The translations under genes and the position numbers were made by a program. A stretch of 64,000 nt of DNA from CAWGCE01 sp964480915 (GTDB lineage Bacteria; Planctomycetota; Planctomycetia; Pirellulales; Pirellulaceae): NCBI GenBank assembly GCA_964480915.1, contig CAYZRS010000008.1, forward strand, positions 1-64,000. The letters run 5' to 3'. Positions within the stretch are counted from its first letter, which is position 1. The number at the start of each line of letters is the position of its first letter. Shown one piece after another: positions 54,899-63,479 of this stretch. The notes beneath the pieces are model-generated. The model did not search any database. It was given only the letters and a program-made list of their open reading frames with translations, and had not been told where the DNA came from.

Positions 54899-55978
54899 TC
54901 ACTGCTGCTGATCTGGCTCTTCTTCATCGCCTTCCTCGTCTTCGCCTATTTTGATGGCAAGAAATGCTCCTTCTTTTTCAGTGTATCCTTCCGGTGTCGC
55001 CGTGCTGAAAATTGCCTCATCGATTGGAGCGTCAAATTTAAATTCAGTTTGTTCCAAGCGAGTCGCATAGTTTTCGTCTTGCGAGCTGATGAACGTGTTG
55101 ACGATCTTGACGGGTAACGTGGTCTGCTTGTCGATCCAGTATGTCCTAGTGATAGTGCCCGACACTATTTCACTCGACGTGCGATAGCCAATCGCCAGCC
55201 GGCCAGAGAATTGTTTCGTTCCTATATTTTGTGCCTCTGAAGGAACGTTACGGAATGCTTGGAAGAAATCGACGGCCGGGTCGAAACTCACTGCACGTTC
55301 CGAGCGCTTGCCAGTCTTCTGATCGAAGATTATGTGTTTTGTGAATCTACGGACGCTCTTTTGTTGCCTGTTGAAATTAACCGATTCACCGGTCTCCGCG
55401 TTGCTTATTGACTCGGTTTCGAATGGGAAGATGCCATCTTTCCGACGCATCGTTTTTCCCTTAATACGTACTCGGCCAATCGTAGGTAGCGACTCGCCTG
55501 CCTTTGTTTCTTTCAACATCTGTCGGATGAGACTCAACTTTGATTCGATTTCCGCTTTCTCTTCCGCCGAGGCCGTCGCCAGTGCTTGTTCCAGTTTCGC
55601 CACTCGTTTGCGAGCCAGGTCACGGGGCTTTACACCAGGCGGGAACTGCCCATCTTCGACGCCATCCGGCAGGGTCTCAAAACGCCTTTCGATAAACTCC
55701 ACCGTGCGCACGCGTTCGATTCGTTCCTTCACTTGAGCAAACGCTTGGCTACTGGAACTAGAGCCGATCAAGTTCACCAGTAGCACGATCGAGGCGGCTA
55801 GGCAGGTCAGCGCGATGGACCCAACGATGGGCCAGTTGGCACGTCGTTGCGGAGCGGGCGAATTCGCCCCGAGAAGCTCCTCGATATTCACGGGGATCGG
55901 CGCGGGATCGGATCGCTGGAAAAGCAATTCAATATCTTTGAAGTCTGAATCTTTCCTGGAGCTCGGTTGTTCGTTCAT
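54899..55978 (-). CDS. anti-sigma-factor-like membrane protein
   Basis: 359 residues. N-terminal cytoplasmic segment (~1-48) with a FKDIELLFQRSDP helix, one membrane helix (~49-72: IVGSIALTCLAASIVLLVNL), then an extracytoplasmic domain containing a long coiled helix (AKLEQALATASAEEKAEIES) and a beta domain (GTKQFSGRLAIGYRTSSEIV, YWIDKQTTLPVKIVNTFI) like planctomycete LolA/DUF-type outer domains. Its ATG overlaps the sigma gene's stop (ATGA), so the two are translationally coupled, the usual layout for an ECF sigma and its anti-sigma. No zinc-binding anti-sigma (HxxxCxxC) motif is visible. Confidence 0.75.
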   Translation of the reverse strand: MNEQPSSRKDSDFKDIELLFQRSDPAPIPVNIEELLGANSPAPQRRANWPIVGSIALTCLAASIVLLVNLIGSSSSSQAFAQVKERIERVRTVEFIERRFETLPDGVEDGQFPPGVKPRDLARKRVAKLEQALATASAEEKAEIESKLSLIRQMLKETKAGESLPTIGRVRIKGKTMRRKDGIFPFETESISNAETGESVNFNRQQKSVRRFTKHIIFDQKTGKRSERAVSFDPAVDFFQAFRNVPSEAQNIGTKQFSGRLAIGYRTSSEIVSGTITRTYWIDKQTTLPVKIVNTFISSQDENYATRLEQTEFKFDAPIDEAIFSTATPEGYTEKEGAFLAIKIGEDEEGDEEEPDQQQ

Positions 55979-56535
55979 GATTCGTCCTTCACTGCCCGGT
56001 TCATTGTCGGCACCGCGAGTATTGACCTTAACTGAGCGATCGCTTTTTGAAGTTGCGATTGAATTGTTGTATGAGGTTTCTCCAACGTGTTCGCGATTTC
56101 TCGGATTGTCAGTTGGTCATCGAAGCGAAGTGATACGAGGACCCTTTGGTCGATCGTCAGTTGCTGCAGCGCACGATGAAGTGCGGCTGCCTCGCCATCG
56201 CTGGTCGTATCGGTTGTCACCGACTCTGGTCTTGCGCCGTGTTCTTCTCGTCTCCTGCGCCTTTTCTTGCTTCGCAACAGGGAAATAGATGCGTTGATGA
56301 CCGCCCGGCGGACCCAGGCCTCTAAGCAATCCATCGGTTCTGGCGGTCGTGATGACTGTCGCCAGAGGTTGGTCAGGACCGTTTGGCGAATCTCTTGGGC
56401 ATCGGCCATCTGACCGACGATTCGGTAGGCGGTCCGCAGCATGGTGTGTTCGTATCGGCGGACAAATTCCGTGAACGCGTCGGTATCCCGGCTCGCAATC
56501 CTCTGGGCGAACGATTCGGGCTGAGATTCCGTCAT
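55975..56535 (-). CDS. ECF RNA polymerase sigma factor
   Basis: 186 residues from ATG 56535; the earlier start at 56595 adds a hydrophobic leader that does not fit. Region 2 RYEHTMLRTAYRIVGQMADA, with the -10-binding helix around QEIRQTVLTNLWRQ, and region 4 HRALQQLTIDQRVLVSLRFD followed by LTIREIANTLEKPHTTIQSQ. Region 2.4 lacks many aromatic residues, typical of planctomycete ECF groups. Overlaps the anti-sigma-like gene by 4 bp. Confidence 0.9.
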   Translation of the reverse strand: MTESQPESFAQRIASRDTDAFTEFVRRYEHTMLRTAYRIVGQMADAQEIRQTVLTNLWRQSSRPPEPMDCLEAWVRRAVINASISLLRSKKRRRRREEHGARPESVTTDTTSDGEAAALHRALQQLTIDQRVLVSLRFDDQLTIREIANTLEKPHTTIQSQLQKAIAQLRSILAVPTMNRAVKDES

Positions 56536-56641
56536 AGAGATGGTCTCGTTAGGCGAAAGAACAATGCATCCGACGAAGAGGATGACGCCGCCCAATGGAG
56601 ACTGTACGAAAAAAAATGGCCAGATTTAGAAATTCGTGAAT

Positions 56642-57106
56642 TCAAGGATTCGCGAACATGGCTCGAAACTCGTCCGCTTTCTGCTGGGGCATCGTGTCGA
56701 GCAGCGGTCGCATCGTGTAGTTGCCGTACATCTTGCCGTCGCGAATATACATCCAGTCGGAAATGTCGGTTTTGCCCAGCGTCCATGGTTGGCCGAGCTT
56801 CACATTCGATACGATGCCCGGATCGTTGCCAATGGTTCCCGAGAACTGTCCATCTTGGTAAGTGACGTCGACCAGCCAGAAGTGCTCGGTATTTTCGCCG
56901 TCTGTAATAGGCGCTTTGACGCCGTAGTTCTCGGAATCTCCGGCCGTGAGTTCTGCAATGAACTCGTCGACCTCACGGATCGCACGGGCGGTTGCTGCTG
57001 CCATCTCGGCTTCATCATAGCCGCCGGTTGCCAACGTGTCGGGTTGCTGGGAGCAGCCGGCGAAGGCTAAGACAATCAGGCAGACGGTTGGCAGGATCGC
57101 TTTCAT
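56642..57106 (-). CDS. DUF2314 lipoprotein
   Basis: 154 residues from ATG 57106, the start that opens a lipoprotein signal (LPTVCLIVLAFAGC, lipobox FAGC). The C-terminal domain is DUF2314: HFWLVDVTYQDGQFSGTIGN, VSNVKLGQPWTLGKTDISDW, MYIRDGKMYGNYTMRPLL. This domain occurs in small exported or YegJ-like proteins with unknown role. Flanked by the sigma factor and a PEP-CTERM gene, same strand. Confidence 0.85.
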   Translation of the reverse strand: MKAILPTVCLIVLAFAGCSQQPDTLATGGYDEAEMAAATARAIREVDEFIAELTAGDSENYGVKAPITDGENTEHFWLVDVTYQDGQFSGTIGNDPGIVSNVKLGQPWTLGKTDISDWMYIRDGKMYGNYTMRPLLDTMPQQKADEFRAMFANP

Positions 57107-57278
57107 GATGCATCTATTCCCAGGAGTTGAAGGTGCCGAACATCTGGAGATCATGCTATCGCTGGGATCGCCGCTTTGCAATTAGAGCCAACGCTGACGA
57201 CTCAAGAAAGGAAGTTGGTGCGAAGGGTGCTTTCGCAGACGCAAGTATGGTGTCTTCGAGTTGGTCGATCAACAGAAA

Positions 57279-57307
57279 GCCCACGACGGCCAGCGCCTGT
57301 CGTGGGC
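57279..57307 (-). terminator. terminator after the PEP-CTERM gene
   Basis: GCCCACGAC (57279-57287) pairs perfectly with GTCGTGGGC (57299-57307); on the minus strand a TTTCTGTT tail follows. It lies just downstream of the PEP-CTERM stop at 57340. Confidence 0.7.
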
Positions 57308-57339
57308 CTTGTTCTGAAATCGGTCGATTCGCACAACAA

Positions 57340-58056
57340 TCAGCGACGACGTCGGCCAATCGCCATGAGGACCGCAAGAAAGCCAGTCAATGTGATCAGC
57401 GGTCCGACCGGTTCTGGAACCGCTTGAATTCCGACTCGATCCAAATCAAATCGGAACGAGTCAGCCAGTCCGGCCACTGCGGCAGGAACGGAGACTCCCA
57501 CTTGGACTTTGCCAATGTTACTGAAGATCGTGTCAAAATCGCTGCCTTCGTATGTCACGAATGGGCCAAACGGCACCATGCCATCGACAATATCAACCGA
57601 AAGTTCCGTCCAGACGCCCGGTAGCACGGGAACGAACTCGGGCGCTGTCGCGCCGGGGAAATTGAATGGTGAAGCAAATCTGGCGAAGAAATTGATCGGA
57701 ACTGGTGCGCCGGTGCTGGGATCGAACGTGTCATGTCGCACCCAATAGGAAAACTGGTCGACGCCTTCGGTGATCCAATTTCCAACAAACGCATTTCCGC
57801 TCGAGCTAAAGTTATTGTCGCCTCGGAAAATCACGGGACCCTGATCGTCCGGACTGAGGTTTGCGAAACTGAGCTCATCCGAGACGTAACCGTTGCCGTC
57901 CGGTCCGCCGCTGGCGAAAAAATCGAGTCCCGGAAGGCCGGCTGCGGTCACCCAGTTAGCATCCGAGGCGGCAAAGTCCTCTTCGAAGGGGACGGTGGCG
58001 GCGAAGCTGGTGGCAGCCAGCAGGACGGAAATCGTAACGCAACGGATCAATATCAT
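57340..58056 (-). CDS. PEP-CTERM exported protein
   Basis: 238 residues, signal peptide (MILIRCVTISVLLAATSFAA) and C-terminal sorting signal (VPEPVGPLITLTGFLAVLMA, then IGRRRR). The body is a single lectin-like/jelly-roll-type domain (VPFEEDFAASDANWVTAAGL, GVWTELSVDIVDGMVPFGPF, DSFRFDLDRVGIQAVPEP) that suggests carbohydrate binding. Divergent from the fusion gene at 58245 across 188 bp. Confidence 0.88.
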   Translation of the reverse strand: MILIRCVTISVLLAATSFAATVPFEEDFAASDANWVTAAGLPGLDFFASGGPDGNGYVSDELSFANLSPDDQGPVIFRGDNNFSSSGNAFVGNWITEGVDQFSYWVRHDTFDPSTGAPVPINFFARFASPFNFPGATAPEFVPVLPGVWTELSVDIVDGMVPFGPFVTYEGSDFDTIFSNIGKVQVGVSVPAAVAGLADSFRFDLDRVGIQAVPEPVGPLITLTGFLAVLMAIGRRRR

Positions 58057-58244
58057 TGAGACTCTTCCTAATCATCTGAAGCACCCTGGGCACTAACCGG
58101 CGGACCGCTAGGATGTTTGCATACGCTGTTATTTGACGGGGAAAATAGACCACTTGACTTGAGACTGAATCTCAATATCATTCGGATTCTAGTGGTGACC
58201 GAAATTATGTCAATCGTTACTTCGGAAATGGAGAAGGATTTTAG

Positions 58245-60449
58245 ATGAGCTTCAACAATGGTTCTCTCGTGAGCCAAATGTTGTTGATTGTCTTGTTGTT
58301 TTTGGGCAGCGTGGAAGCCCAGTTCATTCAACTCGAAGATCTTGAACCCAGTTTTGACCGCTGGGTTTACAACAATAACGCGACACCAGGCACGCGAATC
58401 TACGGCAGTACGTTTTCTAATAACGAGGAAACTGCCGACGATCGATTTGCGCAAATTGTCATTGGGTACGAGACGTCAGCGCTTGTGCCCACAGGCTTGG
58501 CGTCGGCGGCTTACCAAATTCAATCGGCCAGTCTTGTCGCGACGACACGGTTTGGCGATTCGTTCGACTACGATCCGACTTACGACACCTACCAGTCGTA
58601 TCTCGATCCAACAGACGCTTCGTATGTTGCCGATACCGACACTGGGCGTCCAGTCGAACTGTTCGGCGTTGATGTGCGCAATGATTTTACGGGAATCGGA
58701 TTTGGTCCAGCCGATGATACGGACACCATCTTCCAGGAAACGGAGGCGATGGGCTCGGAGCTAATTGGCGAGCGTAACGTCTACGCTAGTGATGGCAGTG
58801 TGGATGTGTCGAACAACGTAGGCGATCGGTTTGAGGTGTCGCCCTGGGCTGTAGGAAACGCCGGCCTGATGCCTGGGGTGTCAGTTCCAGCAAACACTCA
58901 ATTCACGTTCGACGTGGACTTGAGCAATCCTGCGGTCGTTTCTTATCTGCAGGATTCATTGAGTTCGGGAGGTCTCTTTCTATCGCTTAGTTCGTTGCAC
59001 AGCGCTCAGCAACAGGTGATCGATGAAATTGCCACGTTTTGGCACCGCGAATCGGGCGCCTTCGGGCAGGCGGCGCTGCTGAATTTAGATGTAACCATCG
59101 TCGATGTCGTGACGGGCGACTTTGACGCCGACGGTCAATTTGATTGCGAGGACGTCGACGCATTGGTGGGCGAGATCGTCGCTGGCACACATGCTGCCAG
59201 TTTTGATTTGACCGGTGACGGGCTCGTCGAGTCGGCCGATCTGGCGGCCTGGCTGGCCGAAGCGGGGTCCAACAATCTTCCCAGTGGAAATGCCTACTTG
59301 GTGGGCGATGCGAATCTGGACGGCGCCGTGGATGGCCAAGATTTTGTGGCATGGAACAACCACAAATTCAGCAACGTCCCTGAGTACTGTGCGGGTGATT
59401 TTGACGCCGATGGTGTCGTCAACGGTGCAGATTTCGTGCTGTGGAATACTCGGAAATTCACGTCGGCCGACATCGTTGCGGTCCCCGAATCGACATCACC
59501 ATGGGCCCTCATGTTGATCTTTCTGTCGGGTGGTTGCTTGTCACGAGCCAAGCAAAAACGGCCTCCAGTGCACCGGCGGCAGCGCGGGTTCACGCTGGTG
59601 GAACTGTTGGTGGTGATCGCCATTGTGGCGATCTTGGTTTCACTGTTGCTGCCGGCTGTCAATTCGGCGCGAGAAGCGGCCCGGCGGACTCAGTGTCTGA
59701 ACAACCTGAAACAGATCGGTCTCGCGACGCACGGTTACAACTCGGCCATGAATCACTTGCCGCCCCCGAACGCTGGGAGCAGTCAATTCGATGAATTCGG
59801 CAGCACGTTGGTGATGCTCTTGCCGTTTCTGGAAGAATCGGCAATCGCGCAAAATTATGACTTTGGCAGATCGGTGGACGACGAAGCAAACATCGAGTGG
59901 ACGGAACAGTCACTCGCCGTTTATCGTTGTCCATCGATGAGCCTGCGGCGTCCGGTGCCGATGCGTGAATGTGGCGAATCGCTCGGCCCTGGCAGCTACA
60001 TCATTTCGACCCGTACGCGTTACAACCCTTTCGCACCGCTGGACGGTCCGTTTCGAAAGCCGCTACCGGGTAAGAAATATAACCTGGGCATGCGTCATAT
60101 TAAGGACGGAACGAGCCATACGCTGTGGGTTGGCGAGATCAATTACGGGCATTCCGACTATCTTTGGTCTGACTGTTCGGCTGCCGGTAGTAAGTGGGGC
60201 GATATGACATGGGCCCACGGCTATTGGGCGGAAGGTTGGGGTCATATCAGCAGTGATATACCGACGCTCTTCAACAACTCAGACGACTATCTGGCGCCAG
60301 ACAGTCGCAAGGTTTTTCGTAGCGACCATTCCGGCGGCGTGAATTTCGTTCGCCTGGATGGTTCGGTAACGTTCCTCACAACCGAATCGGATGCGGAAGT
60401 TCGTTCCGCACTGGTGACTCGAGCCGGTGGCGAGACAATTAACAACTAG
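58245..60449 (+). CDS. in-frame fusion: dockerin/PEP-CTERM protein + DUF1559 prepilin
   Basis: 734 residues. Signal peptide (~1-26), a beta-rich domain to ~280, then dockerin-like calcium loops: GDFDADGQFDCEDVDAL (~291), GDANLDGAVDGQDFVAW (~353), GDFDADGVVNGADFVLW (~383). A PEP-CTERM-like element follows: AVPESTSPWALMLIFLSGG (PES instead of PEP) and SRAKQKR. Without any stop the frame continues into a class-III/type-IV-like prepilin: RRQRGFTLVELLVVIAIVAI (~445), then a full DUF1559 body ending HSGGVNFVRLDGSVTFLTTE. A GTG at 59568 could start the pilin separately (MHRRQRGFTL...), but no ribosome-binding site precedes it. Probably a true fusion or a recent stop-codon loss. Confidence 0.85.
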   Translation: MSFNNGSLVSQMLLIVLLFLGSVEAQFIQLEDLEPSFDRWVYNNNATPGTRIYGSTFSNNEETADDRFAQIVIGYETSALVPTGLASAAYQIQSASLVATTRFGDSFDYDPTYDTYQSYLDPTDASYVADTDTGRPVELFGVDVRNDFTGIGFGPADDTDTIFQETEAMGSELIGERNVYASDGSVDVSNNVGDRFEVSPWAVGNAGLMPGVSVPANTQFTFDVDLSNPAVVSYLQDSLSSGGLFLSLSSLHSAQQQVIDEIATFWHRESGAFGQAALLNLDVTIVDVVTGDFDADGQFDCEDVDALVGEIVAGTHAASFDLTGDGLVESADLAAWLAEAGSNNLPSGNAYLVGDANLDGAVDGQDFVAWNNHKFSNVPEYCAGDFDADGVVNGADFVLWNTRKFTSADIVAVPESTSPWALMLIFLSGGCLSRAKQKRPPVHRRQRGFTLVELLVVIAIVAILVSLLLPAVNSAREAARRTQCLNNLKQIGLATHGYNSAMNHLPPPNAGSSQFDEFGSTLVMLLPFLEESAIAQNYDFGRSVDDEANIEWTEQSLAVYRCPSMSLRRPVPMRECGESLGPGSYIISTRTRYNPFAPLDGPFRKPLPGKKYNLGMRHIKDGTSHTLWVGEINYGHSDYLWSDCSAAGSKWGDMTWAHGYWAEGWGHISSDIPTLFNNSDDYLAPDSRKVFRSDHSGGVNFVRLDGSVTFLTTESDAEVRSALVTRAGGETINN

Positions 60450-60485
60450 CAGCGGCAACGCGCAAGCAATTTCGGAGACTCACGT

Positions 60486-62174
60486 ATGTTAAACCACTTC
60501 GCAAAGCCACAATTTTTGGCATGTGCCTTGATTGTGGCCCTCGGGCAAACTGCCGGGGCTCATTTTGTCTGGTTGAAACTGGATGCGCAGGCCGAACAGC
60601 CGACCGCAGAACTTTTCTTCTCGGAAGCTGGCGATATCCCAGGTGAAAAAATTCCGGGTGGCGTGGGAGAGGCCGAAGTCTGGCTCGTCGTTCCCGGCCA
60701 GGAGCGGGCGAAGCTGGAATTGACCAAATTGGAAGCAGAAAACGGCGACGTCAGTCTCCACGCTCCAATATCCAAATGCGATGCCTGTGCGATCGAAACC
60801 GAATGCACTTACGGTCTCTACCACGGAATCTTGCTGACTTACTATTCACGTTCGCTGCACGCGAGTTCGGCCGAAGACCTATCGAGCGTTGCCGATTCGA
60901 ATTTGAAATTGGACATCATTCCCGAATTGGTCGACGCGGGCATGAAACTGAAGGTCACTTGGAATGGCGAGCCGGTTGTGGATGCCCCTTTCGCCATCGT
61001 GACCCCGGGTGGTGACGAAGTGGATGAAAAGACGGACGGCGAGGGAATGGTTGTTGTGTCAGAGCGAGAAGCGGGGCTGTACAGTTTTCGCACGAATCAC
61101 AATTTGAAGGATGTTGCCGGCGAGTATCAGGGCGAAGCATTCACCGAACAGCATCACTACGCCACGTTGACGTATGAGGCGCCGGCGGCAGGTCCCGGCG
61201 CCGAGCCGCTGAAAAAAGTGGCGGAAAAACCGACCGAAGACGCGAGCGCTTCTCGTTTTACTCCCTTGCCTGAAGGAGTTGCCAGTTTTGGTGGGGCTGT
61301 GAGTGAAGGGCGGCTTTATGTCTACAGCGGCCACATTGGTCGCGCGCATGATCACAGTTCTGACAATCTCTCGCAGAATTTCCGTCGGCTTGATCTGAGC
61401 TCCAAAGAGCCTTGGGAATCGCTCCCCATGGAGACTCCATTGCAGGGCTTGGCACTGGTTGCACACGATGGGCTGCTTTACCGAATTGGTGGCATGCAGG
61501 CTTTTAATGCACCGGGCAAAGACGAGGTGTTGAAATCGGTCGCCGAATTCTCATGCTTCGATCCCACCACCAAGGAATGGACGCGGATGGCCGATTTACC
61601 CGGCGGTCGATCGTCGCACGATGCGGTTGTCGTGGGCGATTCGATTTACGTTGTCGGTGGCTGGCGACTGGACGGCACGGGTGATGAAGGTGAGTGGTAC
61701 GATTCGGCACTCGTGATCGATCTTAGCGATGACTCGCCTGAGTGGAAAGAATTCAAATGTCCGTTCCGTCGTCGCGCTTTGGCCGCAGGAACTATCCACG
61801 GAAAAATCTTCGCCTTAGGCGGGATGAACGAGATGAGTGACATTGATCGTGGCGTTGATATCTACGATCCCAAGACCGATGAGTGGTCAAAAGGGCCCGA
61901 GTTGCTGGGCGATGGAATGGACGGGTTTGGTGTTTCGGCTTGGCAGTTTGACGACGAGCTGTTCGTCAGCGGCGCCAGCGGTATCGTGCATCAACTGGCG
62001 GGTGATGGTACCACTTGGGTCGAAGTTGCCAAGCTGACGCAAGAGCGTTTCTTTCACCGTTTGTTGCCGCTGAACGGTACCGAGATTCTGGCCGTTGGTG
62101 GCGCTTCCAATGCCGGGCATCTGCGTAACCTTGAGGCGTTTCCGGTGGCCATTCCGGCTGTCGCCAGGAAGTAA
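60486..62174 (+). CDS. exported protein with DUF4198-like and kelch domains
   Basis: 562 residues. Signal peptide (FLACALIVALGQTAGA) then a mature N terminus AHFVWLKLDAQ, typical of DUF4198-type secreted proteins; residues ~25-230 form that beta domain. Residues ~255-555 hold about five kelch repeats: GGAVSEGRLYVYSGHIG, VAHDGLLYRIGGMQAFN, SHDAVVVGDSIYVVGGWRL, AAGTIHGKIFALGGMNEMS, VSAWQFDDELFVSGASG. Both halves suggest binding (metal or carbohydrate) outside the cell. It lies between two DUF1559 genes, 36 bp after the first, so it is probably co-transcribed. Confidence 0.85.
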   Translation: MLNHFAKPQFLACALIVALGQTAGAHFVWLKLDAQAEQPTAELFFSEAGDIPGEKIPGGVGEAEVWLVVPGQERAKLELTKLEAENGDVSLHAPISKCDACAIETECTYGLYHGILLTYYSRSLHASSAEDLSSVADSNLKLDIIPELVDAGMKLKVTWNGEPVVDAPFAIVTPGGDEVDEKTDGEGMVVVSEREAGLYSFRTNHNLKDVAGEYQGEAFTEQHHYATLTYEAPAAGPGAEPLKKVAEKPTEDASASRFTPLPEGVASFGGAVSEGRLYVYSGHIGRAHDHSSDNLSQNFRRLDLSSKEPWESLPMETPLQGLALVAHDGLLYRIGGMQAFNAPGKDEVLKSVAEFSCFDPTTKEWTRMADLPGGRSSHDAVVVGDSIYVVGGWRLDGTGDEGEWYDSALVIDLSDDSPEWKEFKCPFRRRALAAGTIHGKIFALGGMNEMSDIDRGVDIYDPKTDEWSKGPELLGDGMDGFGVSAWQFDDELFVSGASGIVHQLAGDGTTWVEVAKLTQERFFHRLLPLNGTEILAVGGASNAGHLRNLEAFPVAIPAVARK

Positions 62175-62231
62175 CTTCTGTGCGCTTTGTGTTTCCAGTT
62201 CACCACGAGACCCGAATTTAGGAATGTTTGG

Positions 62232-63251
62232 ATGAGTCATCAAAATTCTCTCGCATCACGCTCTCGCTTGATTCGAGGGCGACGTAGCAGTGGTTTTACG
62301 TTAGTCGAATTGTTGGTCGTGATCGCGATCATTGCGATTTTGGTGTCCTTGCTGTTGCCGGCTGTGAACTCTGCCAGAGCCGCAGCTCGCCGCGTTTCCT
62401 GCTTGAACAAAGTCCGCCAGATTGGGCTCGCGGTCAACAACTACGAATCGGCGAATCGTCGATACCCGCCCAGTTGGAATAGCAGTGGCGGTTGGTCGAT
62501 TCAGGCTCGGCTCTTGCCGTTTCTGGAAGAACAAGGATTGGAAGCGAAGGTTGACTACAACGACTCCTACGATAACGCAGCGCCGATCAACGGCGCTCCC
62601 TTAAGTGCCGTGCGTGTCGGCGCCTACCTTTGTCCTTCCGAGCCGAAGGATGTAACTCGCTTTGATAGTGACGGATCGCCGATCCACTACCCGCTGAACT
62701 ACGGAATGAATTTGGGGACTTGGTTCGTGTGGGACCCGGCAACCGGAGAGGGGGGACAAGGCGCCTTCTATCCCGACAGTCGTTTGAAGGCCGGCTCGTT
62801 CCGGGATGGCTTAAGCAAGACTTTAGCCGCGGCCGAAGTGAAGGCGTACAATCCTTATTTGCGTGATGCAAATCGGAGCGGCGAGCTCGCGTTGCCAGTC
62901 AGCGCTGGTGAGCTGACCGACGGCAACTTCAAAGATTCTTCTGGCCACACCGAATGGGTGGACGGTCGTGCTCATCAAACCGGATTCACGAGTGTTTTCA
63001 CACCCAATTTTGAGCTGCCCTATACCAATGGTGGCACAACCTATGACATTGACTGGACGAATGCACGCGAAGGAAAGCAAGATACGGCTCGCACGTACGC
63101 TGCGGTCACCGCCCGCAGTCACCACCCGGGCGTCGTGAACGTTGTCCGGATGGACGCTTCGGCCGGGCCGATCAGTAGCGATGTTGATCCGCAAGTCTGG
63201 AGAGCGTCGACAACGCGGAACGGTCAAGAAACCGTGAATGGCCAGTTTTAG
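62232..63251 (+). CDS. DUF1559 prepilin-like protein
   Basis: 339 residues from ATG 62232 (AGGA 8 nt upstream). Prepilin leader and N-methylation site SSGFTLVELLVVIAIIAILV at residue ~20, then the DUF1559 head: SCLNKVRQIGLAVNNYESAN, LLPFLEEQGLEAKVDYNDSY, DGLSKTLAAAEVKAYNPYLR and the C-terminal HHPGVVNVVRMDASAGPISS. Likely assembled or anchored by type II/IV pilus-like machinery. Between the kelch gene (57 bp) and the next DUF1559 gene. Confidence 0.93.
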   Translation: MSHQNSLASRSRLIRGRRSSGFTLVELLVVIAIIAILVSLLLPAVNSARAAARRVSCLNKVRQIGLAVNNYESANRRYPPSWNSSGGWSIQARLLPFLEEQGLEAKVDYNDSYDNAAPINGAPLSAVRVGAYLCPSEPKDVTRFDSDGSPIHYPLNYGMNLGTWFVWDPATGEGGQGAFYPDSRLKAGSFRDGLSKTLAAAEVKAYNPYLRDANRSGELALPVSAGELTDGNFKDSSGHTEWVDGRAHQTGFTSVFTPNFELPYTNGGTTYDIDWTNAREGKQDTARTYAAVTARSHHPGVVNVVRMDASAGPISSDVDPQVWRASTTRNGQETVNGQF

Positions 63252-63466
63252 TTGGCCACGTCGGCAATGGACAAAAGCGGGTCGGTTGCCGAGCCGAATT
63301 GGAAAGTTTGGCGTTCCGCGTCATTCGCCAAAAGCGGAATGGTGGGTTCTTCCGACTGAAGCTGGTACGACGAACGCCAGTTTTGCAGTTTTGAATTGGG
63401 CTCGTTGAATTGGACTCGGAATCCGCAGTAAATCTCATTGAACTTGCCAAATGCCGGCGCCGGGTG
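63249..63466 (-). pseudogene. open 72-codon frame without start, possible gene remnant
   Basis: Between two DUF1559 genes, on the opposite strand, a stop-free frame reads FGKFNEIYCGFRVQFNEPNS, KLQNWRSSYQLQSEEPTIPL and LANDAERQTFQFGSATDPLL, ending in IADVAN and TAA. Amino-acid use looks protein-like, but there is no ATG, GTG or TTG start with a ribosome-binding site, and a TAA closes the frame upstream. It may be the C-terminal end of a decayed gene or chance. The stop overlaps the DUF1559 stop. Confidence 0.25.
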
Positions 63467-63479
63467 TTAGCGTAAAAGC

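Noticed and set aside
57279..57307. Hairpin as a separate small RNA
   Set aside because: Position right after the PEP-CTERM stop and a T-rich tail on the same strand fit a terminator better.
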